From the NCBI RefSeq assembly GCF_003501885.1, contig NZ_QWFA01000071.1, forward strand, positions 1 to 48,258: a stretch of 48,258 nucleotides of DNA, read 5' to 3'. The translations under genes and the position numbers were made by a program. The notes under the pieces were generated by a model, which worked only from the letters and a program-made list of their open reading frames with translations, was not told the origin of the DNA and did not search any database. Below, piece after piece: positions 33,063 to 42,640 of the stretch (positions within the stretch are counted from its first letter, which is position 1; each line of letters begins with the position of its first letter). The DNA comes from Streptomyces globisporus (GTDB lineage: Bacteria; Actinomycetota; Actinomycetes; Streptomycetales; Streptomycetaceae).

Positions 33063-34127
33063 TCAAGCGTTGCTGGCCGCCACCCAGCGCTCCAGGGCCC
33101 GCTTGGCCGCCCCGGAGTCGATGGACTCGGCCGCCACCGCGATCTTCGCCGCGAGCTGCTCGGTCAGCGTGCCGGGGCCGGGGTCCAGGGCGACCAGGGC
33201 CGCCGCCGAGTTGAGCAGCACCGCTTCCCGTACCGCGCCCCCCTCGCCGTCCAGCAGGCGGCGGGCCACATCGGCGTTGTACGAGGCGTCGGCGCCGCGC
33301 AGCGCCTCGACCGGGACGATGGGCAACCCGACGTCGCGCGGGTCGAACGCCTCCTCGCGGACCGCGCCGTCGCGCACCACCCAGACCCGGGAGGTGGCGG
33401 TGGTGGTCAGCTCGTCGAGCCCGTCGTCACCGCGGAAGACGAGGGCGGAGTTGCCGCGGTCGGCGAGCACGCCCGCGACGATGGGCGCCATCCGGGCGTC
33501 GGCGACCCCGACGGCCTGGGAGCGCACCTGGGCCGGGTTGGTGAGGGGGCCCAGGATGTTGAACGTGGTCTGCGCGCCGAGCTCCTTGCGGGCCTTGGCG
33601 GCGTACCGCAGGGCGGGGTGGAACTTCACGGCGAAGCAGAAGGTGATGCCCGCCTGCTCGGCGACCTCGACCACCCGGCGCGGGGTCAGCTCAAGGTTGA
33701 CGCCGAGCTTCTCCAGGACGTCGGAGGAGCCGCTCGCGGAGGACGCGGCCCGGTTGCCGTGCTTGACGACCTTGGCACCGGTGCCGGCGATGACGATCGC
33801 GGACATGGTGGAGATGTTGACGGTCTTGGCGAGGTCGCCGCCGGTGCCGACGATGTCGACGGTGCGGCCGGGCACCTCGATGGTGTTGGCGTGCGCGTAC
33901 ATCGCGCGGACCAGGCCGGTGACCTCGTCGACGGTCTCGCCCTTGGCCCGCAGCGCCACGGCGAACCCGGCGATCTGCGCGTCGGTGGCCTCGCCGCTCA
34001 TGATGCGGTCCATGGCCCAGGCGGTCTCCTCGGCGCTGAGGTTCTCGCCGCGCAGCAGGGGGTTCAGGAGGCCGGGCCAGGAACGGTCCGCCACGCCGTC
34101 GCCGCCGCTCGGGGTCACCACGTTCAT
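33063..34127 (-). CDS. trpD: Anthranilate phosphoribosyltransferase TrpD
   Basis: 354-aa enzyme that transfers phosphoribose from PRPP to anthranilate, the step after TrpEG in tryptophan synthesis. The PRPP/metal motif [15 protein letters not shown] and the anthranilate-binding [20 protein letters not shown] are intact, with [11 protein letters not shown] and GLDELTTT further on. The length is normal. It has its own terminator and stands apart from trpEG, more than 23 kb away, as is usual for the scattered trp genes of Streptomyces. It lies downstream of qcrB on the same strand, with a terminator hairpin between, so it is probably a separate unit. The start is followed by an in-frame MNVVTPSGG leader. 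Confidence 0.96.
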   Translation of the reverse strand: MNVVTPSGGDGVADRSWPGLLNPLLRGENLSAEETAWAMDRIMSGEATDAQIAGFAVALRAKGETVDEVTGLVRAMYAHANTIEVPGRTVDIVGTGGDLAKTVNISTMSAIVIAGTGAKVVKHGNRAASSASGSSDVLEKLGVNLELTPRRVVEVAEQAGITFCFAVKFHPALRYAAKARKELGAQTTFNILGPLTNPAQVRSQAVGVADARMAPIVAGVLADRGNSALVFRGDDGLDELTTTATSRVWVVRDGAVREEAFDPRDVGLPIVPVEALRGADASYNADVARRLLDGEGGAVREAVLLNSAAALVALDPGPGTLTEQLAAKIAVAAESIDSGAAKRALERWVAASNA

Positions 34128-34195
34128 GGTCCGCTCCAGGGTCCACAGCCGGTCAGAAGAGTCGGTTCCACCCTATCCAGCCCCGGGGACCGCGA

Positions 34196-34226
34196 AGAGC
34201 CCCGTCCATCGAATGGACGGGGCTCT
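34196..34226 (-). terminator. Terminator after qcrB
   Basis: Perfect 14-bp stem (34196-34209 with 34213-34226) and 3-base loop, extended by CGCG flanks, starting 25 bases past the qcrB stop. Confidence 0.85.
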
Positions 34227-34250
34227 CGCGGTGGCGATCAGGTCAGGTGA

Positions 34251-35900
34251 TCAGTGGTGGCCGTGGCCCTCGCTGATCTCCTTGTACTCCTCGGCGGTCG
34301 CCTTGGGGATCTGGTTCCCGTCGGCGAAGTACCCCTTGCTGAGCTTGGCGCGCAGCTTCTGCACCGGGGAGATCTTGCGCTTGACGCCGTTCTCGTCGAC
34401 CGCGGGGCCGAGTTCGAGCGGCTTGTACTGCTCGTGCGCCGTGAGCGTGTGCAGCTGCTCCTGGCTGAGCGGCTCGTGGATCTCCACGAACTCACCGTGC
34501 GGCAGGCGCTTGATGATGCCGGTCTCGCGACCGTGCAGCACCTTCTCCTTGTCGCGGCGCTGGAGGCCGAGGCAGATCCGCTTGGTGACGATGAACGCGA
34601 TGACCGGTCCGGCGAAGAAGAAGATCCGGACGAACCAGGTGATCGAGTTGATCGACAGGTGGAAGTGCGTGGCCCACAGGTCGTTTCCACCGCCGACGAG
34701 GCCGACGAAGTACGCCGTGATCCAGGCGACGCCGAACGCGGTCCGGGTCGGGGCGTTGCGCGGACGGTCCAGGATGTGGTGCTCGCGCTTGTCGCCGGTG
34801 ATCCAGGACTCGATGAACGGGTAGAGCGCGATGACACCGAGCACCAGGCCGAAGGCGACCAGCGGGATGAACACGCCCAGGACGAGCGTGTGGCCCCACA
34901 GGTTGATCTCCCAGCCCGGCATCACACGGACCAGACCCTCGGCGAAGCCCATGTACCAGTCCGGCTGGGCGCCGGTGGACACCTGGTCCACCCGGTAGGG
35001 GCCGAGGGCCCAGATCGGGTTGATCGTGGCGATGGCCGAGATGATCGCGATGACGCCGAAGACGAGGAAGAAGAATCCTCCGGCCTTCGCCATGTACACG
35101 GGCAGCAGCGGCATGCCGACGACGTTCTTGTTGGTCCGGCCGGGACCCGCGAACTGCGTGTGCTTGTGGTAGAAGACCAGGATCAGGTGGGCCACCAGCA
35201 GGCCGAGCATGATGCCCGGCAGCAGCAGGATGTGGATCGAGTAGAACCGGGCCACGAAGTCGTGACCGGGGAACTCGCCGCCGAACAGGAACATCGAGAT
35301 GTACGTACCGACGATCGGCACGGACAGGATCGCGCCCTGGGTGAAGCGGACACCCGTACCGGAGAGCAGGTCGTCCGGGAGGGAGTAGCCGGTGAACCCG
35401 GTGAACATGCCGAGCACGAACAGCAGGAAGCCGAAGAGCCAGTTGATCTCGCGCGGCTTGCGGAAGGCGCCCGTGAAGAAGACGCGCATCATGTGCACGA
35501 ACATGCCGGCCAGGAAGATCAGCGCGGCCCAGTGGTGGATCTGCCGGACCAGCAGACCGCCGCGGACCTCGAAGCTGATCTTCAGGGTCGAGGCGTAGGC
35601 CTCGGACATCCGGATGCCCTGCATGGGCTCGTACGGACCGTGGTAGACGATCTCGCCCATGCTCGGCTGGAAGAACAGCGTCAGATACACACCCGTGAGG
35701 ATGATGATGATGAAGCTGTAGAGGCAGACCTCACCGAGCATGAAGGACCAGTGGTCCGGGAAGATCTTGCGCATGTTGGCCTTGGCGAGGCCGTAGATGC
35801 CCAGCCGGCCGTCCGCCCAGTCGGCAACCCGCTCGCCGGCCGGAGCCTTGCGCCCGCTCGCCGGTTCGGCGGCGGAGGGGTTCTTTGTCGCAGTACTCAT
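34251..35900 (-). CDS. qcrB: Cytochrome bc1 complex cytochrome b subunit QcrB
   Basis: 549-aa membrane subunit of the actinobacterial menaquinol:cytochrome c reductase (bcc complex). Paired heme-b histidines occur in RQIHHWAALIFLAGMFVHMM and in the FYSIHILLLPG / VAHLILVFYHKH helices; the quinol-site PDWY-type motif is QPDWYMGFAEG. The C-terminal soluble extension of about 110 residues is typical of Actinobacteria. ATG 35900 overlaps the qcrA stop (ATGA). Last gene of ctaE-qcrCAB; its product joins the aa3 oxidase in a supercomplex and is the target of bc1 inhibitors in mycobacteria. Confidence 0.97.
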   Translation of the reverse strand: MSTATKNPSAAEPASGRKAPAGERVADWADGRLGIYGLAKANMRKIFPDHWSFMLGEVCLYSFIIIILTGVYLTLFFQPSMGEIVYHGPYEPMQGIRMSEAYASTLKISFEVRGGLLVRQIHHWAALIFLAGMFVHMMRVFFTGAFRKPREINWLFGFLLFVLGMFTGFTGYSLPDDLLSGTGVRFTQGAILSVPIVGTYISMFLFGGEFPGHDFVARFYSIHILLLPGIMLGLLVAHLILVFYHKHTQFAGPGRTNKNVVGMPLLPVYMAKAGGFFFLVFGVIAIISAIATINPIWALGPYRVDQVSTGAQPDWYMGFAEGLVRVMPGWEINLWGHTLVLGVFIPLVAFGLVLGVIALYPFIESWITGDKREHHILDRPRNAPTRTAFGVAWITAYFVGLVGGGNDLWATHFHLSINSITWFVRIFFFAGPVIAFIVTKRICLGLQRRDKEKVLHGRETGIIKRLPHGEFVEIHEPLSQEQLHTLTAHEQYKPLELGPAVDENGVKRKISPVQKLRAKLSKGYFADGNQIPKATAEEYKEISEGHGHH

Positions 35901-36949
35901 CCGCGCTCCCAGAAGGCAGCACCGACGGGCTCGTCGAAGTCGCCGAGCGCCTCGAGGTTGCCCTCGCTGTTGACACCGATCCGCAGCTGCGGAAGCGGGT
36001 GGCCGGCCGGACCGAAGATGACGCGAGCGCCGTCGGAGAGGTCGAAGGTGGACTGGTGGCACGGGCAGAGCACGTGATGCGTCTGCTGCTCGTACAGGCT
36101 GATCGGGCAGCCGACGTGGGTGCAGATCTTGGAGAACGCGACGATGCCCTCGTGGGCCCAGTCACGCTGGCGCTTGTCCTTGATGTCGTCCGGCTCGATG
36201 CGGACGATCATCAGGGCGGCCTTGCCCATCTGCGTCTGGAAGTCGTGCGACTCCGGGTCGAGCCCCTCGGGCATGGCGAAGGCCAGCGACCCGACGGTGA
36301 TGTGCTCGGGGCGCAGCGGCTTCATCGTGTTCATGTTGATGAGCTGCTTGCCCTCCGCCCAGAGGGTGTTGCGGAGCTTCTTCTCCGGCAGCGGACCGAG
36401 GTCGCGCAGCAGGACCACACCGGAGAGCGGCACCAGGGCCAGCGCACCGAACATGGTGTTGCGGATCAGCTTGCGACGGCCGATCGCGGACTCCTCGGCG
36501 CCGGCCGCGAAGTCGGCCATCACCTGGGCCTTGACCTCGGGCGTCGCCTCGATCGGGTGACGCTCGGCGGCGACCTCGACGTCGGACATCAGGGTGCGCG
36601 CCCAGTGGACGGCGCCCGCTCCGATGAAGAAGAGCGCCGCGCCCAGGGTCAGCCCCAGGGAGAAGTTGAGCGCGCTCACATGGCCGAACGGCCAGATGTA
36701 GACGATCTTGTCCACCGGGAAGATGACGTAGGAGGCGATGAAGCCCACCGTCGCCAGCATCGAGAGGGTGAACATGAGCGCGACGGCCCGCTCGGAGCGG
36801 TTCGCGGCGCGTTCGTCCAGGTCCTGGATGCGCGGCTTGTGGGCCGGCAGCCCCGGGTCGGCGAACGGGTCGTCCGTACCCTCGACCGCGCCGTGCGCGG
36901 TCTCCTGCACCACGGGCAGGCTGTCTTCTGGAATCTGTTGGCTACTCAT
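35897..36949 (-). CDS. qcrA: Rieske iron-sulfur subunit QcrA
   Basis: 350-aa Rieske protein of the bcc complex. Three hydrophobic segments (about 55-75, 90-115 and 165-185) give the three-helix anchor characteristic of Actinobacteria. The [2Fe-2S] boxes are CTHVGC (276-281) and CPCHQS (295-300), supplying two Cys and two His ligands plus the stabilising disulfide. The N-terminal 50 residues are acidic and cytoplasmic. It overlaps qcrC upstream and qcrB downstream by 4 bases each, so the three are translationally coupled. Confidence 0.97.
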   Translation of the reverse strand: MSSQQIPEDSLPVVQETAHGAVEGTDDPFADPGLPAHKPRIQDLDERAANRSERAVALMFTLSMLATVGFIASYVIFPVDKIVYIWPFGHVSALNFSLGLTLGAALFFIGAGAVHWARTLMSDVEVAAERHPIEATPEVKAQVMADFAAGAEESAIGRRKLIRNTMFGALALVPLSGVVLLRDLGPLPEKKLRNTLWAEGKQLINMNTMKPLRPEHITVGSLAFAMPEGLDPESHDFQTQMGKAALMIVRIEPDDIKDKRQRDWAHEGIVAFSKICTHVGCPISLYEQQTHHVLCPCHQSTFDLSDGARVIFGPAGHPLPQLRIGVNSEGNLEALGDFDEPVGAAFWERG

Positions 36950-37755
36950 GACTTCTTGGCCTTAGCGGTGTGGGCCGCGACCCAAACGGCGACTGCGACG
37001 AGCGCGCCGAGTCCGAAGATCCAGGCGAACAGACCTTCGCTGACCGGACCGAGACCGCCGAGGGCCAGACCGCCGGGGCTCTCCGTCTCGTCACCGTTCA
37101 CGGACTCGATGTACGCGATGATGTCCTTCTTCTCCTGCTCCGGCATCGTCGTGTCGGGGAAGGAGGGCATGCTCTGCGGGCCGGTCTGCATGGCCTCGTA
37201 GATGTGCTTCGGGCTCACACCTTCGAGGTCCGGTGCGTACTTGCCCTCCGTCAGGGCTCCGCCCTTACCGGTGAAGTTGTGGCACTGGGCGCAGTTGGTA
37301 CGGAACAGCTCGCCGCCGTTGGCGACGTCCGCGCCCGCCGGGTCGACCTGCTTGTCGGTCGGGGTGACCGGACCGGCGCCGAGCGACGCGATGTACGCCG
37401 CGAGCTGGTCGATCTCAGCCTGGCTGTAGATGACCTTCTTCTTCGGTACCTGGGCGCCCGGCTGCTGCGCGGGCATCCGCCCCGTACCGACCTGGAAGTC
37501 GACGGCGGCGGAGCCCACGCCCACGAGGGACGGCCCGTCGGTGGTGCCCTGACCGCCGGTTCCGTGGCAGCTGGCGCAGCCTACGGCGTAGAGCTTCTTG
37601 CCCTCTTCGATGGCGAGGGACTGGGCGGTTTCATCGGCCTGCGCCTTGCCCGCAGGCGCAAACGCGGCGTACAGCCCCCCGGTAGCCGCCAGCGCGAGGA
37701 GTAGTACGACGACCGCCGCCAGCGGATGGCGTCGTCGTGCGGAGAGCTTTTTCAC
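36946..37755 (-). CDS. qcrC: Di-heme cytochrome c subunit QcrC
   Basis: 269-aa membrane-anchored cytochrome cc. Two heme-c sites, CASCH (60-64) and CAQCH (155-159), explain how Actinobacteria pass electrons directly to the aa3 oxidase without soluble cytochrome c. Axial Met candidates are GRMPAQQ and PSFPDTTMP. An N-terminal signal-anchor (about 10-35) and a C-terminal helix (about 238-260) bracket the extracytoplasmic domains. ATG 37755; it is 56 bases after ctaE and overlaps qcrA by 4 bases. Confidence 0.97.
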   Translation of the reverse strand: MKKLSARRRHPLAAVVVLLLALAATGGLYAAFAPAGKAQADETAQSLAIEEGKKLYAVGCASCHGTGGQGTTDGPSLVGVGSAAVDFQVGTGRMPAQQPGAQVPKKKVIYSQAEIDQLAAYIASLGAGPVTPTDKQVDPAGADVANGGELFRTNCAQCHNFTGKGGALTEGKYAPDLEGVSPKHIYEAMQTGPQSMPSFPDTTMPEQEKKDIIAYIESVNGDETESPGGLALGGLGPVSEGLFAWIFGLGALVAVAVWVAAHTAKAKKS

Positions 37756-37811
37756 GGATTACCCCGGTGTCAGGATCTTCTGCGTCGATGGTGGGCGGGT
37801 GCGAGCCCGGG

Positions 37812-38432
37812 TTACTTGATCATGTAGATCGTTGCGAACAGGCCGATCCATACGACATCGACGAAGTGCCAGTAGTAGGACACGACGATGGCGGCGGTGG
37901 CCTGATCGTGGGTGAACCTCTTGGCCGCGTACGTTCTGCCGAGGACCAGCAGGAAGGCGATGAGACCGCCTGTCACGTGCAGACCGTGGAAGCCGGTGGT
38001 CAGGTAGAACACCGAGCCGTAGGGGTCGGACGAGAGGGAGAGCCCCGCGTCCTTGACCAGCTCGGTGTACTCCAGGACCTGGCCGCCGATGAAGATCGCA
38101 CCCATCACGAACGTGATGATGAACCAGGTGCGGAGCTTCTTCACATCGCCCCGCTCGGCGGCGAAGACACCGAGCTGGCAGGTGAGTGAGGAGAGCACCA
38201 GGATCGTGGTGTTCGTCGCCGAGAACGGGAAGTTCAGATGGTCGGACATCTCCTTCCAGTAATCGGGTCCCATCACCGATCGCAGGGTGAAGTACATCGC
38301 GAAGAGGGCCGCGAAGAACATCAGCTCGGAACTCAACCAGATGATGGTTCCGACGCTGGTGAGGTTCGGCCGATTGACCGACGGGTGCGCGTGCCCGGTT
38401 TCTACTGTCGTTGCTGTCGCCACGACCGACAT
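37812..38432 (-). CDS. ctaE: Cytochrome c oxidase subunit III CtaE
   Basis: 206-aa polytopic subunit of the aa3 oxidase with five hydrophobic helices, beginning at [19 protein letters not shown] and ending with [32 protein letters not shown] is the family hallmark. First gene of ctaE-qcrCAB. ATG 38432 lies inside a 21-bp inverted repeat (38423-38443), so an operator or mRNA hairpin may mask initiation. No normal ribosome site is visible upstream. Confidence 0.95.
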   Translation of the reverse strand: MSVVATATTVETGHAHPSVNRPNLTSVGTIIWLSSELMFFAALFAMYFTLRSVMGPDYWKEMSDHLNFPFSATNTTILVLSSLTCQLGVFAAERGDVKKLRTWFIITFVMGAIFIGGQVLEYTELVKDAGLSLSSDPYGSVFYLTTGFHGLHVTGGLIAFLLVLGRTYAAKRFTHDQATAAIVVSYYWHFVDVVWIGLFATIYMIK

Positions 38433-38443
38433 TATGTCGGTCG
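38423..38443. promoter_or_regulatory. Inverted repeat over the ctaE start codon
   Basis: Perfect 10-base arms CGACCGACAT (38423-38432) and ATGTCGGTCG (38434-38443) separated by one T. The left arm includes the ctaE start codon. It could be a repressor operator for the ctaE-qcrCAB operon or a hairpin in its mRNA. Confidence 0.5.
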
Positions 38444-38631
38444 CTTATCCCGCCCTCACCCCGGGGGGTGCCGTTCGGTGTGTCCGTACCGTCCGCAGGG
38501 GTCCCGCCCTGCGCCGAACGGCCCATCGCATCGTCGTCATTACCGGTGCTGACGGCCGGTCGGGCGGAGTACGATCCGCGCATCGGTTCATGCCCCGAGA
38601 GCCCCGACGACGTCGATGTCACGGAGGAACA

Positions 38632-39033
38632 ATGCAGGCGACCGCCACGGTCCTGGTCTACAGCGACGACGCCAACATCCGCGAGCAGGTGAGGCTGGCA
38701 GCCGGTCGCAGGCCTGCCGCGGACGTCCCACCGGTGGAGTTCCTGGAGTGCGCGACGCTCCCGGCCGTCCTGAAGGCGCTGGACGGCGGCGGCGTCGACG
38801 TCTGTGTGCTGGACGGGGAGACGGCCCCCGTCGGCGGCATGGGCGTCTGCCGCCAGATCAAGGACGAGATCTTCCACTGCCCGCCGGTCCTCCTGCTGAT
38901 CGGCCGCCCGCAGGACGCGTGGCTGGCCACCTGGAGCCGTGCGGAGTCCGCCGTGACGCTGCCGGTGGACCCGGTGGAGTTCGCCGACGCCCTGGCGGCG
39001 CTGCTGCGGCAGCGGCTCGCCGTGGAGGCCTGA
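38632..39033 (+). CDS. Receiver-like protein without output domain
   Basis: 133-aa protein with a CheY-like fold pattern: VLVYSDDANIREQVR (acidic pair at 12-13), VDVCVLDGETAPVGGMG with Asp61 at the phospho-acceptor place, VLLLIGRP and a final AALLRQRL helix. The lysine of the KP motif is not evident (it reads LPVDPVEF), so it may be a pseudo-receiver. No DNA-binding domain. ATG 38632 follows CGGAGG (38622-38627). It is transcribed away from ctaE through about 200 bp of shared upstream DNA. A link to respiratory regulation is only positional. Confidence 0.75.
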   Translation: MQATATVLVYSDDANIREQVRLAAGRRPAADVPPVEFLECATLPAVLKALDGGGVDVCVLDGETAPVGGMGVCRQIKDEIFHCPPVLLLIGRPQDAWLATWSRAESAVTLPVDPVEFADALAALLRQRLAVEA

Positions 39034-39050
39034 GAGCGGCCCGAGGCGCG

Positions 39051-39091
39051 GAGAAGCCCCCACGGCCCGCAGGAGGGCGTGGGGGCTTCTC
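39051..39091. terminator. Hairpin between the receiver-like gene and the L,D-transpeptidase gene
   Basis: Perfect 14-bp stem (39051-39064 with 39078-39091), 13-base loop, between convergent genes. Confidence 0.85.
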
Positions 39092-39113
39092 GGCACCTTG
39101 CGGGCCCTGACCG

Positions 39114-40367
39114 TCAGACGTGGGGCCGCAGCCGGGCGGTCTGGAGCGTCTGCGGGCTGTCCGGCGCCCCTTCGTGCAGCGCGCTGCCCTGCTGCCACTT
39201 CTCCCAGGAGAGGTTCCAGTCGCCGAACCCGTTGCCGAACGGGTCCATGTCCTCGCCCTCGCTGCCGACGACCTTGACGATGTCGCCCATGCGCACGGTG
39301 TCGAAGAACCATTCGGCGTTGCTCGTGCTCATGCCGGTGCAGCCGTGGCTGACGTTGGCGTTGCCCTGGGAGCCGGTGGACCAGGGGGCGGCGTGGACGT
39401 ACTCGCCGCTCCAGGTCACCCGGGTGGCCCAGTAGACCGGCAGGTCGTACGACTCCGAGGAGCCGGCGGCGATACCGATGGACTCGCCGCGCATACGGAC
39501 GAACTGCTCCTTGGCGAGCACCACCTTGACCCCGTTGCGGGTGGAGAAGCCGGGCTTGCCGGTGGTGACCGGAATGGTATTGATCACTTCTCCGTTGCGG
39601 TACACCGTCAGGGAGTGGTCCGAGGCGTCGGTGATGGCCTCGATCCGGTCGCCGGTGGTGAGCTTGAGGGGCTTGGCCTCGGCTCCGTAGAGCGCGTTGG
39701 TCACCTTGATGCCGGCCAGGTTGGAGCGCACCTCGATGGTGGCGTTCGCCGGCCAGTACTCCTTCGGACGGTAGTGCAGCTTCTTGTCGTCGACCCAGTA
39801 CCAGGAGCCGGTGGTGGCCGGGGTGGAGCGGACCTTCAGGGCGCGCTCGACGGTGGCCCTGGACGCCTTGTCGGTGATCGGAGCGCTGAGTTCCGCCGTG
39901 ATGGGCTGTCCAACGCCGTAGGTGCCCGCCTCCGGGCCGAAGGCGACCTTCAGCAGCTTCTTGGGCGAGGAGGTGTCGAAGGAGAGCGTACGGACGCCTG
40001 GGGCGCCGTCGCCGTTCTCGGTGGAGACCCTGACGGTGTATCCGGTGCCGGCCGCGAGCGGGGCGGTGGAGCGCCAGCGCTTCCCGTCGGCGGAGAGCTC
40101 GCCCGCGAGGTGGCGGCCACCGGTGTCCACGGCGCTGACGTCGGTGATGCGCCCGTCGTCACCCTTGACGGTGACTTCCAGGGGCTTGTCGGGGTCGGCC
40201 TTCTCCTTGTCGGAGGGGCCGTTGAAGGAGACCTGGTCGCCCGCGTCGTAAGGCTTCGTCGAGAGCGGGTGGCCGTCGGGCGAGCCACAGGCGGTCGCAC
40301 CCGCGGCGAGGGTCACGACCAGGAGGGTGCAGCTCACTACGGTGCGGATGCGTGGCGTGTGGTTCAT
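39114..40367 (-). CDS. Lipoprotein L,D-transpeptidase (Ig-like + YkuD)
   Basis: 417-aa exported peptidoglycan cross-linking enzyme that forms 3-3 links. Hydrophobic signal and lipobox-like end AAGATAC (Cys27). Two Ig-like domains (about 40-230) precede the YkuD domain (about 235-370), which carries HAAPW and SHGCTGMS with nucleophile Cys343. The same architecture is seen in mycobacterial LdtMt2-type enzymes. ATG 40367 has TAGCGT ending 7 bases upstream and a close GGAG, so it is either leaderless or has a very short leader. It lies between the ctaCDF terminator and the receiver-like gene. Confidence 0.93.
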   Translation of the reverse strand: MNHTPRIRTVVSCTLLVVTLAAGATACGSPDGHPLSTKPYDAGDQVSFNGPSDKEKADPDKPLEVTVKGDDGRITDVSAVDTGGRHLAGELSADGKRWRSTAPLAAGTGYTVRVSTENGDGAPGVRTLSFDTSSPKKLLKVAFGPEAGTYGVGQPITAELSAPITDKASRATVERALKVRSTPATTGSWYWVDDKKLHYRPKEYWPANATIEVRSNLAGIKVTNALYGAEAKPLKLTTGDRIEAITDASDHSLTVYRNGEVINTIPVTTGKPGFSTRNGVKVVLAKEQFVRMRGESIGIAAGSSESYDLPVYWATRVTWSGEYVHAAPWSTGSQGNANVSHGCTGMSTSNAEWFFDTVRMGDIVKVVGSEGEDMDPFGNGFGDWNLSWEKWQQGSALHEGAPDSPQTLQTARLRPHV

Positions 40368-40423
40368 GCGCTCCACGCTAGGAAGGTTCCTCCGTTGCAG
40401 CGCGTTCAGTGACTGCAAACGGG

Positions 40424-40462
40424 CGAAAGGCCCGCGTCGCTTGCGGCGGCGCGGGCCTTTCG
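40424..40462 (-). terminator. Terminator after ctaF
   Basis: 13-bp stem CGAAAGGCCCGCG/CGCGGGCCTTTCG (40424-40436 with 40450-40462), 47 bases past the ctaF stop. Confidence 0.8.
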
Positions 40463-40508
40463 TGGTGTAGCGCGTGTCACCGGCGGTGCGGTGGCACGGA
40501 GTGCGGTG

Positions 40509-40907
40509 TCACTGGGTGCGGTTCTCGCCCCGGTAGTACTCGAAGACCCAGCCGAAGAGGCCGATCAGGAGCAGGGGGGCGGAGAAGTAGAGCAGCCACC
40601 AGCCGAAGACGACGCCCATGAAGGCGAAGGCTCCGCCGACCGCCAGGGAGAGCGGCTGCCAGCTGTGCGGGGAGAAGAACCCCAGCTCGCCCGCCTCGTC
40701 GGCGACATCGGCTTCCTTGTTGTCCTGGGCCATCGCGTCGACCCGGTTGGCCGTGAAGGCCAGGTAGAAGCCGATCATGATGGCCAGGCCGAAGGCCAGG
40801 AAGAGGGCCGTGGTGCCGACCGGCTCCTTCGACCACACGCCGTACACGACGGCCATGCCGAGGATGAAGACGCTCAGCCAGATGAACATCTGTCCCTGGA
40901 TCTTCAC
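40509..40907 (-). CDS. ctaF: Cytochrome c oxidase subunit IV CtaF
   Basis: 132-aa small subunit specific to actinobacterial aa3 oxidase. Four hydrophobic segments in two pairs (about 5-26, 33-53, 83-103 and 105-122), separated by an acidic loop ([20 protein letters not shown]). Start ATG 40907 overlaps the ctaD stop by 4 bases, so it is translated with ctaD. Last gene of ctaCDF. Confidence 0.94.
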   Translation of the reverse strand: MKIQGQMFIWLSVFILGMAVVYGVWSKEPVGTTALFLAFGLAIMIGFYLAFTANRVDAMAQDNKEADVADEAGELGFFSPHSWQPLSLAVGGAFAFMGVVFGWWLLYFSAPLLLIGLFGWVFEYYRGENRTQ

Positions 40908-42640
40908 TTGCCTGCCTCCTTGCCGCCGGCCAGAGCCTTGTCCGACTCGGAGTCATGGCCGAGCTGCTCCAGCGCGGTGATCTCCGGGTGGTGCAGGTCG
41001 AACGCCGGGGATTCGGAACGGATCCGCGGCAGCGTGAGGAAGTTGTGCCGCGGCGGCGGGCAGGAGGTCGCCCACTCCAGCGAACGGCCGTAACCCCACG
41101 GGTCGTCGACCTCGATCTTCTTGCCGTACTTCGCGGTCTTCCAGACGTTGTAGAAGAACGGGAGCATCGACAGGCCCAGCAGGAACGAGGAGATCGTCGA
41201 GATCGTGTTCAGCGCGGTGAAGCCGTCGGCGTCGAGGTAGTCCGCGTAACGACGCGGCATGCCCTCGGCACCGAGCCAGTGCTGCACCAGGAACGTGCCG
41301 TGGAAGCCCACGAACAGCGTCCAGAACGTGATCTTGCCGAGCCGCTCGTCCAGCATCTTCCCGGTGAACTTCGGCCACCAGAAGTGGAATCCGGAGAACA
41401 TCGCGAAGACCACGGTGCCGAAGATGACGTAGTGGAAGTGCGCGACGACGAAGTACGAGTCGGAGACGTGGAAGTCCATCGGGGGCGAGGCGAGGATGAC
41501 GCCGGTCAGACCACCGAAGGTGAAGGTGATCAGGAAGCCGACGGCCCAGAGCATCGGTGTCTCGAAGGACAACGACCCCTTCCACATCGTGCCGATCCAG
41601 TTGAAGAACTTCACACCGGTTGGTACGGCGATGAGGAACGTCATGAAGGAGAAGAACGGCAACAGCACACCGCCGGTGACGTACATGTGGTGCGCCCACA
41701 CCGTCACGGAAAGGCCGGCGATCGCGATCGTCGCGGCGATCAGACCGATGTAGCCGAACATCGGCTTGCGGCTGAAGACCGGGATGACCTCGGAAATGAT
41801 TCCGAAGAATGGCAGCGCGATGATGTACACCTCTGGATGCCCGAAGAACCAGAAGAGGTGTTGCCAGAGCAATGCGCCGCCGTTGGCGGAGTCGAAGATA
41901 TGCGCACCGAATTTACGGTCCGCCTCCAGCGCGAAGAGCGCGGCGGCGAGGACCGGGAAGGCCAGCAGAACCAGAACACCGGTCAGCAGGACGTTCCAGG
42001 TGAAGATCGGCATGCGGAACATCGTCATGCCGGGGGCGCGCATGCAGATGATCGTGGTGATGAAGTTGACCGAGCCGAGGATCGTGCCGAAGCCGGAGAA
42101 GGCCAGACCCATGATCCACATATCGGCGCCGATACCCGGCGAACGGACCGCGTCGTTGAGCGGGGCATAGGCGAACCAGCCGAAGTCCGCCGCACCCTGC
42201 GGGGTGAGGAACCCGGCCACCGCGATGAGCGAGCCGAAGAGGTACAGCCAGTACGCGAACATGTTCAGCCGCGGGAACGCCACGTCGGGCGCGCCGATCT
42301 GCAGCGGCATGATCCAGTTGGCGAATCCGGCGAACAGCGGCGTCGCGAACATCAGCAGCATGATCGTGCCGTGCATCGTGAACGCCTGGTTGAACTGCTC
42401 GTTCGACATGATCTGCGTGCCCGGACGGGCCAGCTCGGCGCGCATGAAGAGCGCCATGAGTCCGCCGATGCAGAAGAACACGAACGAGGTGACCAGGTAG
42501 AGCGTACCGATCGTCTTGTGGTCGGTGGTGGTCAGCCACTTCACGACGATGTTTCCCGGCTGCTTGCGCCGCACGGGCAGTTCGTCCTCGTACGAGTCGT
42601 CTGCCGGAGCGGCACCCTGAGGTTCGTTGAGGATGCTCAC
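40904..42640 (-). CDS. ctaD: Cytochrome c oxidase subunit I CtaD
   Basis: 578-aa catalytic heme-copper subunit with twelve membrane helices. Low-spin heme ligand in [10 protein letters not shown], CuB/cross-linked His-Tyr in [10 protein letters not shown], CuB pair in WAHHMY and the two heme histidines in [10 protein letters not shown] are all present, as are proton-channel residues around MPRRYADY. The cytoplasmic C-terminus (about 530-578) is charged. GTG 42640 overlaps the ctaC stop. Streptomyces often have a second ctaD elsewhere; this one, with ctaC and ctaF, is the operon copy. Confidence 0.97.
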   Translation of the reverse strand: MSILNEPQGAAPADDSYEDELPVRRKQPGNIVVKWLTTTDHKTIGTLYLVTSFVFFCIGGLMALFMRAELARPGTQIMSNEQFNQAFTMHGTIMLLMFATPLFAGFANWIMPLQIGAPDVAFPRLNMFAYWLYLFGSLIAVAGFLTPQGAADFGWFAYAPLNDAVRSPGIGADMWIMGLAFSGFGTILGSVNFITTIICMRAPGMTMFRMPIFTWNVLLTGVLVLLAFPVLAAALFALEADRKFGAHIFDSANGGALLWQHLFWFFGHPEVYIIALPFFGIISEVIPVFSRKPMFGYIGLIAATIAIAGLSVTVWAHHMYVTGGVLLPFFSFMTFLIAVPTGVKFFNWIGTMWKGSLSFETPMLWAVGFLITFTFGGLTGVILASPPMDFHVSDSYFVVAHFHYVIFGTVVFAMFSGFHFWWPKFTGKMLDERLGKITFWTLFVGFHGTFLVQHWLGAEGMPRRYADYLDADGFTALNTISTISSFLLGLSMLPFFYNVWKTAKYGKKIEVDDPWGYGRSLEWATSCPPPRHNFLTLPRIRSESPAFDLHHPEITALEQLGHDSESDKALAGGKEAGK

